A stretch of DNA of 64,000 bases. It comes from Pyrrhosoma nymphula. Lineage: Eukaryota > Arthropoda > Insecta > Odonata > Coenagrionidae. The stretch covers positions 51,915,985 to 51,979,984 of the forward strand of contig OY754335.1 in assembly GCA_963573305.1 (NCBI GenBank), written 5' to 3'. Shown here piece by piece: positions 13,257 through 23,655 of this stretch (positions within the stretch are counted from its first letter, which is position 1; each line of letters starts with the position of its first letter). The position numbers were made by a program, and so were the translations under genes. A model generated the notes under the pieces. It was not told where the DNA came from, searched no databases, and saw nothing but the letters and a program-made list of their open reading frames with translations.

Positions 13257-13340
13257 CTGTAAAGTTGTTTTTGAATAATTTACTTACTATCTTTTTCAAA
13301 ATAATAATTTTTTTAAACTTAAATTTTAATGATTTTTTAC

Positions 13341-13547
13341 CTACCACCGTTTAAACTCCAGCCGATACGATATATGTAATATACATTCAAAAAACCTTAT
13401 GTGGCAGTGCAGCGTAGACTAACCAAAAGAATAATTATCTACATCAGCTGCACGACCTTTCATATCCGTTAAGTTATTCATCTCCGACGCTTTTGCTCCG
13501 CAGATGTAGCACCTCATACTTCCGCTCTCGGTCAATGCGTTGCATAC
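13341..13547 (-). pseudogene. RAG1-like transposase exon: zinc motif and LHC block, two premature TAG codons
   Basis: The acceptor CAAATCTTTTAG precedes GTATGCAAC at 13547. The frame, in phase 0 with the previous exon, reads VCNALTESGSMRCYICGAKA and carries a CxxC motif (CYIC). This matches the RAG1 layout in which a YICTLC zinc-binding motif precedes the LHCDIGNAAEF block. After NYSFG the codon at 13421-13419 is TAG, yet the same frame continues for 25 codons with STLHCHIRFFECILHI and SYRLEFKRW. It meets a second TAG at 13343-13341, directly before a donor-like GTAAAA. Continuation of family-like sequence past the first TAG shows that this is a decayed coding exon. In RAG1 the LHCD aspartate is catalytic; here the aligned residue is His. 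Confidence 0.7.
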
Positions 13548-13622
13548 CTAAAAGATTTGTTTTGTTTTCATGTTGGCATAAAAGTTTATTCCTATTCGAT
13601 TATAAATCAACATAAGCATTAC

Positions 13623-13822
13623 CTTTCCGTTGACCATTGTCAGTAGTAAACAGAAGTTGATAGAGTAAATTCCCGAGTGGAAATCCTTTAGGTCATCAAT
13701 CTGCTTCTGAATATAATTTCTTTCTGCCTTTGTAATGTCTATAGTTTCTTTTGTCCACTGAAAGCGGATGGGACGACAAAACCGTGTAGATGACGGCCGA
13801 GGATTTTCCCAGATAATGTCAC
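13623..13822 (-). pseudogene. RAG1-like transposase exon: WENPRPSSTRFCRPIRF block
   Basis: This 200-nt exon has acceptor CTTTTTATTTTAG and donor GGAAAG, then GTAATG. It enters in phase 1, completing the Gly codon split with the previous exon, and leaves in phase 0, so it joins correctly on both sides. It encodes 66 complete codons without stops, starting DIIWENPRPSSTRFCRPIRF and containing KAERNYIQKQIDDLKDF. I associate this block with RAG1/Transib-related proteins of invertebrates. The clean frame suggests either a young element or recent loss of function. Confidence 0.7.
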
Positions 13823-13940
13823 CTAAAATAAAAAGAGCCTAAATATGAATAGTGCCAGTGAGACAAGTTAAATTATTTATCAGTAGGTTCGAGATGAATC
13901 TAACTAACCAAGAGAAAACTAGAAAAAATTGAGTCTTTAC

Positions 13941-14596
13941 CTGTAGCAGCATTATTAAGACGAAGAGGTACTAGGGTGCTCATGAATAAGTACTCGTCCG
14001 ATGCATCCACTTGTTGCCACATTTGTTTATATTGAGAGTGGCCCGAACTTCCGTCAAAGCCGTACTTGCATATTAACGAGCATTTTATTACATCTTTGAA
14101 TACTTGAGTGGTGGATACGAAGGCCAGGATTCGCGATGCAGTGTGATTCAAAAGAGCTTGAAGGTTGACTTTGCACATGGTCTCAGTTGTTGTTACTCCT
14201 TCAGGGTAAGCTGCCATTTTTGCTGTCACTATTCTGTCATAGCTCGGATATAATTCGTGGCCATGGCTCAAAGCTGTGCTACGGAGAGACTCATATATTG
14301 ACTCTTGGTCAACTCAGAGGAAATTATCAATGACAGTGCCTCCTCAACTGTCATCTCAGTTTGGATATTTTCACTCTTCCTCCACTTGGAAAGAACTCTC
14401 TTCGCCCGAGTAGGTGTCGTTGTTGTTATTTCCGTAACTAGCTTAGCTGCTGCAATATCTCCTTCCTCTCTCAAACTCATAGATGCTGCAAGAACAAGCT
14501 CAGAAGTAGTTGAAGAAGTTTTTAAGACTTGAATTTTTCTTCTTCGAGATCTATCACTTGAAGTGTGAAATTCTTTTTGTGGCCGCCCGAAAGTGC
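13941..14596 (-). pseudogene. RAG1-like transposase exon with the DGSSGHSQYKQ motif; frameshift inside
   Basis: Acceptor AATTTATTTACCAG lies before 14596 and donor GCTACAG, then GTAAAG, follows 13941. The exon completes the split Gly codon of the exon at 15013-14698. The first part runs from TFGRPQKEFH to SELTKSQY. Near 14292-14299 the frame changes, and the next frame continues with ESLRSTALSHGHELYPSYDR and on to YGFDGSSGHSQYKQ and FMSTLVPLRL. One extra AT in a TATAT run explains the shift. The FDG followed by an FMSTLVPLRL-like strand resembles RAG1 CDGMGD...FSFTIMKI, where the Asp is the first catalytic residue. That Asp is present here. Confidence 0.75.
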
Positions 14597-14697
14597 CTGG
14601 TAAATAAATTATGAAATTTTGCCACAAAAGGCAAGGCAAGGTTGGATAATTATTGAGCTAAACTATTGGAAAAGGATTAATATGTAAAAATACAAAC

Positions 14698-15013
14698 CGG
14701 CGCTTGTAGAAGTACCGGGCAGGTGTTGAATTACAAATTCTGGAAAAGTAATAGATTCCGCGAGCCACTTTTGGTATCGTGACATAAATCTTTCATTGTT
14801 CCGGGAACTCTCCGTCCATCTCTTTAGGTATGGCCATAAAATGCGCTTCTGTAGGAAATCACTGAGAGATTTCAGAGCGTCAGCGTTTTGTCTTAAATTT
14901 AACTTTCGTGATAAAAAGTCCAGCAAAATTTCTTTTTTCTGGGTCACTGATATCTTCCCCGATTCCATTATTATTTTATGAATGTCTAGTCGTGTAACCT
15001 CGTGAGGAGGCAT
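14698..15013 (-). pseudogene. RAG1-like transposase exon, N-terminal part
   Basis: The ATG at 15013 opens a frame starting MPPHEVTRLDIHKIIMESGK and reaching HLPGTSTSA. It ends one base into a Gly codon at donor GCGCCG, then GTTTGT. A TGA lies in frame just upstream, so this ATG is the first possible start in the exon; an acceptor-like TTTACGCAG lies about 23 bp upstream. The exon is 105 codons plus one base and is open throughout. The peptide is charged and helical in character, without the RING domain of vertebrate RAG1. Phase agreement with the next exon supports splicing. Confidence 0.65.
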
Positions 15014-15893
15014 TTCTCATTGAATGACGGAGAAGCCTGCGTAAATGTTCGAAAAATAGAGTTTTCATTGATAGAACCCGAGGTTAGCCGATTACTACTC
15101 CAAATAACGTCTTTCTGTATGTGTCTGAGGGAAAATACTCACTTTTTCAAGGTTTGAACGCTTTCAATATAAGACATAGTTATCGAACGTATCTAAAGAA
15201 AACTAACTTAACTTCGAGTACGCGTGCACTTACCTCGACTAAAAATCCTCCCGTGTCTTCATTATAGACTCTTTGGGGATCGTTGCCCACAAGCACAGCT
15301 TAAAAAACGGTGAATGCTGAGCGTTAAAATCCATACCACTTCAATAATCTTACCGCGTCGCGGCAAATCCAGCTCCCGGCGCGCGGACCCGTGCCCCGAC
15401 GCGCGATCGAAAAATCAAATTTATTTCCGGCGTCGCAAACTTTTTTCAAAGTTAACTGCATATAAACCTTGAGAAGTCTTCAAATAATGCTCTGATGTGA
15501 GTAACTTCGCGTGACTTTGCCAAAAATCCATTTGAATCTCCTACTAAATGTAAAATTTTGTCTAAAAACAGCGTCCGCCATTTTGTAACGGCAGAGCAAT
15601 ATTGTATCATAGCTATTCTTTAAAACTACGGAATTGTAAAGCAAAAGTACCATGTTAACAGATAATATCGTTTTTTATTCCATAAAAATCCTCTTTTACC
15701 TTCACCATCAACTTTAGTCGGAAGATTTTCCGAGAAAACTGAAGACGGGCATTTTTCTGGAAATTTGGTCATGTTTGAACCTCTGTATCTCAATAACGGG
15801 TAAGAACTATGCCAAATGAAGTGCTATTCCAGATACATGAATCATTTCTGAGTTTCCATGCGAAGTTTTAACTTCATATCTCAAAAAAAGCCA
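15014..15893 (-). promoter_or_regulatory. 5' region of the Transib-like element
   Basis: This stretch lies between the first clear coding exon and the right terminal repeat. It contains a CpG-rich segment (about 15340-15420). It also has a possible upstream exon at 15298-15234, bounded by TTTTTTAAG and a strong donor GTCGAG, then GTAAGT, with the open peptide VLVGNDPQRVYNEDTGGF. That exon's frame does not join the ATG frame at 15013, so it may be untranslated or joined differently. The promoter role is inferred from position only. Confidence 0.35.
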
Positions 15894-15936
15894 TTTTGGA
15901 CTTTTGGCCAGCTTTTTCCGATTTCCGACCACTGTG
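15894..15936 (-). repeat. Right 43-bp terminal inverted repeat with RSS-like heptamer
   Basis: Reverse complement of the left repeat with no mismatch over 43 bp, ending CCACTGTG next to the CGTCG duplication at 15937-15941. Confidence 0.9.
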
Positions 15937-16639
15937 CGTCGCTAGAAAACCAATTATTTGGTGGATCTGAAATACTGGTACTCCTTTAATGGATTAATTG
16001 TATCATAAACCCCTTAAGAGATTAATACGTTCTTCATATGCATCCTCACTTGACGTCTTTGTACACATAATGTGACTGAATATGACCACCTGTTGATCTT
16101 GATACTAATGCTCTCGAATAATCATTATCAGGGGGAGTTTTACCCCGCGAAGTAGAAAGATAAAATACACGTTTCTACTGCAGATTTTACGCTATTCACT
16201 ATATTGTACTTTATTTCATTATAGATGAATTTTCAGCACATAATAAAAAACTAATATGCTCAAAGTGTTATAATTTTACTATCAAGCGATAACTAGCGAT
16301 AGCCTACAGAGTACATTTATTGAACTTCTCATTTAGTAGAACTGAGAAGGCTCACATTTGTCTCATACTAGCAACATTAGAAATTTATTTGTAAGAAATT
16401 GAGAATTTTAATCAAGTCACGAATTTATCATTTATCTCCCATAAAAATAAAAGTATAAGAGGTTGCACAAAGCCTAGTTTCGGCATTTGTTACGCATAAA
16501 GTAGCAATTGTAAATAAGAGCGGTTCACGTAATTTTTTTTCTAGCCGGAACTAAGAGCGTGTGGCTCTAAAAAGTAAAAAAAAAGCACCTAATAATAACC
16601 TTTACCCTCTGAATGAGCATTAAGAGTCGGCTTACTGCA

Positions 16640-16872
16640 GTGGTAGGCATCTGAGAAGTGCTTGCGGAAAAATCAGAATGGATAGATTTATCCAATCATT
16701 GCGATAACACAAATGATGTGGTATGCAATCACGCGCATGGGCGCAAAGATACGTAACACCAAAGAGGGTGAAATAAGCCTTGACAAAATCATTTGACTTG
16801 ACCGGATTTCGAACCCAAATCTTTGAATTGCTGGTCAGGCGTGTAGGCCAGTTACACCACCAAGACATCTTA
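16640..16872 (-). mobile_element. tRNA-derived SINE, minus strand
   Basis: On the minus strand an A-box-like TGGTGTAACTGGCC is followed by the B box GGGTTCGAAATCCGG at the spacing expected for a tRNA-derived SINE. The body runs to about 16640. It abuts the non-LTR retrotransposon tail on the plus strand at 16905, so one probably inserted next to the other. Confidence 0.65.
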
Positions 16873-16904
16873 ATGGCGAATTTCACCCTTTTTGGTGTAT
16901 CTAA

Positions 16905-17240
16905 GGGATAGGGTTAAGAATGAGTCGATGATGAAAGAAGGTGAAATTAATGCTATGGAGATGGACATGTTTGAAAGGGGTGCGTCACGTTGGTTTGGCC
17001 ATGTCGAGAGAATACATGGGAGTCGAATAACTAAACATATATATATATAACAGTGGAGCAAATGGCGCGAGAGGAAGGGGTAGACCGCGAAAGTCATGGG
17101 TGAATATAGTGGAGGAGACTCTTGAGAGGAGGAATGTTAGGAGTCTTAAGAATAGGAGAGCGTGTATGAAGAAGCGCGTGAATGTGGTAGAGGCAATGGA
17201 GGTTTGCAAGGATGGGGCAGTATGGAGGAAATTATTAAAA
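16905..17240 (+). mobile_element. C-terminal fragment of a non-LTR retrotransposon ORF2 (LINE)
   Basis: The frame VKNESMMKEGEINAMEMDMF leads into RWFGHVERIHGSRITKHIY, a motif frequent near the C-terminus of arthropod non-LTR reverse transcriptases. A TATATATATA run at 17037-17050 shifts the frame, after which ARGRGRPRKSWVNIVEETLE and AMEVCKDGAVWRKLL follow in another frame. The (TA)n expansion explains the shift. The catalytic RT domain is missing, as expected for a 5'-truncated copy. Confidence 0.7.
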
Positions 17241-17599
17241 CAAAGTCAACTCGAAAGGCCTATCACCGAGGATAAAACGTTTTTGACCGTGCCTACCACT
17301 ACAGGGAAGGGCGTAATGGGTATGTATATTTTCTGGATTATAGTGAAACTGACCGCTATTGCATCAGAATTAGGTAACACACTTCAATTTAGATTTAACT
17401 AGATTGTTTTTAGGTACTTGTATTCGAGCCTAACTTCACACGTTCAGGAAATTGAAATGAGTCAACACATTATTACCAAAAGGTAAATTATCATGAAAGG
17501 AATATGATGATAAGTGTGATTAAACAAAATTTGTTTTGTTCAAGATCTGGTGCTTTCCGGCGAATCGTATGAGTAAATTCTTCACGGGTTCCCAACCGG

Positions 17600-18701
17600 G
17601 TCAGGATTTCAGGTACGGACGTTTTGATGACAAACTCTGCCATCCTTGTCAAGGTGATTGATGCCAGCAGTTCGACTTTTCCATGTTATAAATCTTATAA
17701 TATAACGAAAAAAATCGATGAAATTCTCAAGAACACAGTTTTTCGGCCACTTCCACGTGACTCAACGGACAGCAGCGTGAGGAAGACAGTGGTGCTTATG
17801 AAGACGACGGGTATTCCGGAGGATACTACAAAAAACCCACATACCACCGAGGCTTTATCGATTACCCAAGACACAAAAGGAGGAAATACCGTTGAGGCCA
17901 ATTTTGAGTGCCATTGTCTCTACCACTTACAATTTGGCCAAGTATATAACGGGTCTCATCGTACCGCTCATAGGACGATGTGAACACCACATCAAGAAGT
18001 CGGCGGACCTCATAAAAAGATTGCAGGACATCCACCTGGCTACATCTGACCCAGCTTTGATGTCATATCATTATTCAAAAAAGTCCCCTTACGGGTAACA
18101 CTTCAATTTCTGGAAGCCCGTTTCGACGAAAAGATGGTTAGCCTATTCCACCACGAACTGACGACTACATACTTTCTTCATAACGGGAAAAGTTACGAGC
18201 AAAGAGATGGCGTCGCCAAAAGGTCCCCTCTCTAACAAGCTATTGCCAACTTTTTTATGGAGGTCTTCGAGGAGAGGGCCCAGTAGTCGGCCACGCTAAA
18301 GCCAAAACACTTCTTCCGCTACGTAGACGACACTTTCATCGTCTGGCTCCATAGATCCGAATCACTCCAGGAGTTCCTGAAAAACATGAATAGCCAGCAT
18401 GCCAGCATAAAATTCACCATGGAGATGGAGCAAGTAAACAGTCTGCCCTTCCAACACATTCTGATTCACCGCAGAGAAGACGGAAACCTAGGATATTGTA
18501 TGTACCGAAAGCCGACGCACGCAGACCTTGCCTGGAGTCACCACCACACGTCCCAACGGAGAGCAGTCATGTCGACGCTAGTACATCGGGCTAAAATCGT
18601 TACAGACAAGGAGAGCCTACCATTGGAACTCAAGCATCTGAAGACGACCTTCCGCTAAAATGGATACTCGGAGAGGGAGAAGAGAGAGAGGGAGAAGAGA
18701 G

Positions 18702-18774
<73 letters not shown>

Positions 18775-19345
18775 CGGATGGCCCTTAAAAGAACCTCCAG
18801 CGAAGATACACGGAAGGAATCTCACAGAGAGAATTTTCAGACCCTGGAAAGAAATCCGAAGGAGAAGACAAAACTAATCTCTAAGTCTCCAAATCTTGCC
18901 TGTCTCCCGTATGTCCCTACGATCGCTAGTCCGAGTAAAAGACAACTTAGGACTTAGGACTCCGGGTATACAACAAATTCCATATTAATGCGGTCAGATG
19001 TACATCGGGTAAGCAGGACGTACAATCGAGACAATAATTGAAGAACACGGACGATTCATACGGTTAGGCTAACCCGAAAAATCAGCTGTTGCAGAGCTTA
19101 GCCTTTCCCGTGAAGATATTATCGCCTTTGATAACGCCAAACTGATTGCCAGAGCCAACGTATACTTAGACCGATTGACTAAGGAGGCCATTGCAATTCG
19201 GCTGGGAAAACAGAATTTTAACAAAGACTTGGGATACGGACTGAGGAAAACCTGGAAACCTGTCATCAACAAAATTAAGACTAAGCGAGAAAATACGTCT
19301 GGCGCAAAAAATACTCCAAAAGGTAAAAAGACAAAGAATTATTAG
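17600..19345 (+). mobile_element. Penelope-like retroelement, decayed, with RT and GIY-YIG-related tail
   Basis: Successive plus-strand frames carry Penelope-type reverse transcriptase sequence: FRPLPRDSTDSSVRKTVVLM, then RPILSAIVSTTYNLAKYITG with an HHIKKS motif, then YFLHNGKSYEQRDGVA, then the catalytic FFRYVDDTFIVW (about 18316-18351), then YCMYRKPTHAD. A GA microsatellite at 18670-18771 separates these from a tail that starts with GIYNKFHINAVRC (the GIY part, with the second motif garbled). It continues with FDNAKLIARANVYLDRLTKE and LGYGLRKTWKPVINKI to a stop at 19345. That order, RT then GIY-YIG endonuclease, is specific to Penelope-like elements. Several frameshifts and stops make it inactive. 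Confidence 0.85.
18670..18771. repeat. GA-dinucleotide microsatellite
   Basis: About 100 bp of nearly pure GA, with GGAGAAGAGA variants at its left side. It lies inside the Penelope-like element between the RT and endonuclease-related parts and probably expanded after insertion. Confidence 0.95.
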
Positions 19346-19349
19346 ATAT

Positions 19350-19965
19350 AAAATTTAAACTTCATAATCAATTTCAAAATGAATATGAAATTTAAAATTT
19401 TTCCAAGATATTTTTAAATTAATGCATGCAGATTTTTTCTCTTTCAAGTACTATTAGTTTTATAGTATAAGTTGTGTAAATTTACAAATATAAAAAATTA
19501 AGATTCCTTCCATTTAGTTTTTTGCATTTTACACATTTTTCTCCCTAGATTCACGTATGTCAAACTACATTTTAAATACAAGCATGCCCTATACTTGCTC
19601 ATCACACTTCGAGACTGGTTTAAGCCAGTCAAATCGCTGGATAGATTTGGGACGTATAGCCTCATCATTTTTTATAATGGGATGTATTTATAATAGGATA
19701 GGATTATAAGTCACAATATTACAGATAAAAGGCTAAATAGAAAAATAAATTGAAAAAATAAAGTTTTAATTGTAAAAGCTGTTAAATTTAAGTCAGTTTT
19801 TAGAAGTTAAGAAGAAAATTAAAATATAGTTACAGCAATAAAACGAGGTAACAGATAAATAAAGTTATAAAAATAAATTCAGTCTTCCATATTTTTTCGT
19901 TGCTAACATATTTACAACTTTTTATTTTGATATATTTCTGTCTCTGAGTATAGACATGAGGGCCA
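19350..19965. other. Sequence 3' of the Penelope-like element, no gene seen
   Basis: Very AT-rich. The segment 19590-19670 is less AT-rich but has no recognisable element. Confidence 0.35.
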
Positions 19966-19969
19966 AACC

Positions 19970-20220
19970 ACTTAGGGTCCGATTCACAGCCGGCACTTTA
20001 GGTTCAAGTGATCTTAAGAGGCGGTAAAGTAAGCTTTACGCGTTTCACAGATGACACTTAAGGCGAGATCGGCATAAGGCCCCACTTAGGCGTAAAGTTC
20101 TCCACCGGAGCTTAATCAGGTGCTAAAGTAGTCTTTAGCTATGCCTGAATAAATGAAAGTCAGAGTGCATTAAAAGTAATTGGCTCAAAATCGGTGTTGT
20201 TCAAAGGTGAGTACAGATTT
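19970..20220. mobile_element. Possible end of a DNA transposon or MITE
   Basis: A GC-richer block starts GGGTCCGATTCACAGCCGGC and contains diverged internal repeats of TTCACAG..G(G/A)CACTTA(A/G)G and GGCGTAAAG-like strings. Repeated blocks beginning GGTCCGATTCACAG look like a transposon terminus, but I could not find the matching opposite end, so this is tentative. Confidence 0.3.
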
Positions 20221-20861
20221 CTCTTTACTCAGCCTGTTGTTCTTTGCTGGCTACTGTTGTGATTGCGAATCGTTGCTCTAATTTCTTACATCTTTCATTG
20301 TCGAAGCTGTGGGGTAGGGTGTAGTTACCTTTTCTTTAGTTGTGGTAGTAAAATAGTAGGTTCGGTCTTGTATTAATAATAGCTTAGTTCCTTTAAGTTA
20401 GTTTATATAGGAATAGATTCTTTGCAATTCACTAGGTTAGCCTATCACTGTAGGTGGTGGGGGATTGGGTAAATTTTGCTTTCTATCTGTGGTAGAATTA
20501 TTTATATTAGATTAAATTATTAAATATAGTAATTGAATTCGTTTAGGTTAGTTTTTTTGGTATAGTCTGTTAACAATTAGCTATATAAGTTATCTTATTG
20601 CTGTTGATGTTGGGATTAGTTGTATGTTTTTTTCTATGTTGTAGAATAATTTATATTTCGAATATATTTACATTTTAACTATATGAATTTAACTTTAAGG
20701 TTGTTTTTTGGTAAAATATTATGAACAATCAGGTTGGTTGGCTTATATAACTGTTGTTGGTTGGGGACTAGGTATATTATGCTTTTCATTTGAGGCAGTT
20801 ATTTATTATTTTAAATTTTCAATTGTAGTAATTAAAGTAGATATGGGTAATTTGTTGGATT

Positions 20862-20910
20862 AAATTATATTTTTAACAAGGAAGTTATATTTTTAACAAG
20901 GAAGTTATAG
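20862..20910. repeat. Short tandem duplication (20-bp period)
   Basis: ATATTTTTAACAAGGAAGTT occurs twice in a row with a 20-bp period. There is no coding context. Confidence 0.8.
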
Positions 20911-21239
20911 TTTTAATGGAAACAGATAATCAATATCTTTCTGTTCAGAGAACTCATCGGAGTTGAACTCGCAGTTAGTCGTTTAATTAATTTGTGGCAT
21001 AAAAGAGTCCACCCTTGTACGGAATGGATCGACCGGTTCTCTTGATGTTCCGTCTCCTCCAGTGCCTAAAAAGTGCTGTCTCATGGAATGGTTACCCTTC
21101 TTGGTGGAAAGCTTAATTTCTTGGACTTATGTTTTCCCACGCCTTCTTCAACAGTTACCATTGATTTATCGATACTGTCAAATGTGAATTGCATTTAATG
21201 TGCTGTTAATTATTCAGAATATAATAAATAATAATAATT

Positions 21240-21420
21240 ATATATTCAATATAATTTATTTATATTGAAATTGTTATATACTTTCAAATTCAATATAAAT
21301 TCCCTCACCTTCCTCCTTTCACAATAAATTCACAATAAAAATAAATAAATTCACAATAAATTTCACAATAAATAAATTCCCTCACCTTCCTCCTTCCTTT
21401 CACTTTTCTCCCTCACTTTC
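21240..21420. repeat. AT-rich tandem and duplicated segment
   Basis: Repeats of TTCACAATAAA and AATAAATTC lie between two copies of AATTCCCTCACCTTCCTCCTT (about 21297 and 21376). This looks like local slippage plus a segment duplication. Confidence 0.7.
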
Positions 21421-21424
21421 CCTA

Positions 21425-23640
21425 AAAACATCAAAAGCTGAATTAAAAAACCCAAGATTCTAAACCCACAAAACTAAAAAAAAACATGGTTTTGAGGACA
21501 CAAAATCAGTTCACCACAGTATGGCGAATCAAAATAAGGTGGTTTTGGACACATAGGCTTCCCCGGGTATGTGGGTGCAAAACAACCTACTGTTTTGAAT
21601 AAAAGAGTCACTTTGTTCGGGTGTCTGATATTCTAGGAGCTATTCTGGAATTCTGTTTTCCAATTAGTTACATTTCCGCCATTTGTTCATTGACGACGTT
21701 TCCGTCGTTTATTGAATCAGTGTAGCTAGATACTAGGTTCTTATACCCACCGCTAGAGCACGTCCATCCCGCCCAATCCACTTCTATTTTCCCTATGCGC
21801 CTGCACGCGCTAAGATTCAATCAGCTTCCACTGTACGGCACCAGGTCGGACGGTCAGGAGGGAAAATAATAATGAAGTTACAAACGACAGGGAGCTGAAC
21901 TCAGGTCTTCCCCGCCGGGCAAGAACCATCTCGGGCGCAAGGTTCCTCAATTCTTCTACCTCCTCAATGCATTCAGGAAGGCGGTCAGCGAGCTCCCTAC
22001 TCAATTTTATAATAAAATTGACTCAACCCGCCCATATTGGCGGGATTTTTCACAAAAATAATGTAATAAATGTTCAACTCCTGTGAATAAAGTATCATCT
22101 AAAAATCATTGCTGACCGAATTGAAAAAATTTGATCAGTGATGATGAACGAGGCCACTTAAGTTTGTCTAAGGATGAAAAATACGTTTGCGATTAAATAT
22201 AATTATTTGAGAAAATTCAGTCTATGAAAATTATGCCACTTTTATCACAGGATTTTTGTGAATTATTACAACCGCGCAAAGACTGATCCATATATATTTC
22301 ATATTGTACGTGCAAGAATATAAAAAATAAAAAGAATGTTGCAACTACGCCTAAAGGGTTTTAATATATATCATAATGATTATAATCTAATAAATAAAGC
22401 TTCAACGCAAACGGAGATCTACTTGTAAAATAAACATCTTTTTTATGAACAAAATGATACTTCTATACAATTTCTCTTTATATTAATAGTCCACCAAGCG
22501 GTAACATTCAAAGAGTAACAGAGATGTGTAACAGGGATGTTTTTTACCCTCAAAACTACATTCTAATTGTAATAAGCTCATTTAAGAAATCATTACGATG
22601 AAAGCATTCCATTAACATTTCTAAGTAATATTTACCTTGGAGTTACATCTAGCACGTAGATGGAAAATTACAGCACTATTGTATACATGAATTAATTCTG
22701 GCCGTCACGCGAGCATTCATAACCGAACCAGAATTCAGAGAGAAACTGGCAGAGGGAAATCCCGAAGTCATTCTGTTAGCATACCTAGCTAATTAGCGCA
22801 GGAAGCAGAGAGTGGACAGCTGACTACCGCATTCTCTGAGAATTAAGGATCATGTGCGGCTTGGAACATGATATACCTACTCCACACGTTACAGTGAAAT
22901 GGCATAGAATGTGATTCCATTTAGCCAGGAGGTGGAATGCAGCATCCGAGTATGAGTGCGTTCCTGGAGAGAATGCTGATGAGCTTCATGGGAAGGAGCT
23001 TTGCCTTCATAAAATGAGCGCATTGAATGTATTTTTGTCAGATGAAAGAAGGTATACAACTTTCATATCACCGATCAAAACACTCCAACGACTAAGATGA
23101 GATGTTAGATAGAATTGATTCTGCTTCCCTTTGTTTCAAATTGATGATGAATTTTCTGCGTCATTATCATTGTATAACCACATATGCGATGCCAAGCCTC
23201 ATATGAAACAGTACTGATTATAGTGCAGACTTTTAACGCCAATATTATACGGTAACTCATTCTTTAAGTAACGTCATAAATGGAATTCTGCAATACATTT
23301 TTGTTAAAGCCAGTATTTCTATATGATTAAAATTCGGATTCAATTCAAGAATCAAAGCATCTTCCTTAGTCATTCTAATGAGAGTGGACCATAATACATT
23401 TGATTCTAATATAATACTCAATTCCTCAAAAACACTTTGGTGTAATCATGCTTGAAAATTCAGGTGTGCACGCTTTTCTTTCCTTGCATATGGAAGGGCG
23501 TGACTGCCTAGCCAGGAAAACGATTTCAACACACTCCACTGAGTAGCTAGGCCTCACTGTTAATGATCTTGGCAATTCTATTGCTATTGTATAATAGAAA
23601 CTAAGCAAAATAATTAGATATAACTTCAAGCTTCACTATG
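21425..23640. other. Non-coding stretch
   Basis: No supported gene. The minus strand at 22004-21810 has a GC-richer open frame containing PECIEEVEELRNLAPEMV, which could be a fragment of a mobile-element or host exon. It has no clear splice context and no family I recognise. Confidence 0.35.
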
Positions 23641-23655
23641 TGTTCACTAGCTCTC

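Larger units (their letters stand above)
13138..15936 (-). mobile_element. Transib/RAG1-like DNA transposon, non-autonomous because of internal decay
   Basis: This 2799-bp element is bounded by perfect 43-bp terminal inverted repeats and a 5-bp CGTCG duplication. Both ends begin CACAGTG, identical to the consensus heptamer of vertebrate V(D)J recombination signals, as is known for Transib elements. The minus strand encodes a RAG1-like transposase fragment in several exons (13256-15013). The GC-rich, CpG-rich segment at about 15340-15420 lies upstream of the coding part and may hold its promoter. The coding part is damaged by a 2-bp insertion and two TAG codons, and the region that should encode the C-terminal catalytic part is absent. 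The copy therefore cannot make a full transposase. It could still be mobilised by another copy, since both ends are intact. The element sits inside the large intron of the minus-strand host gene and is transcribed in the same direction. Confidence 0.85.
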
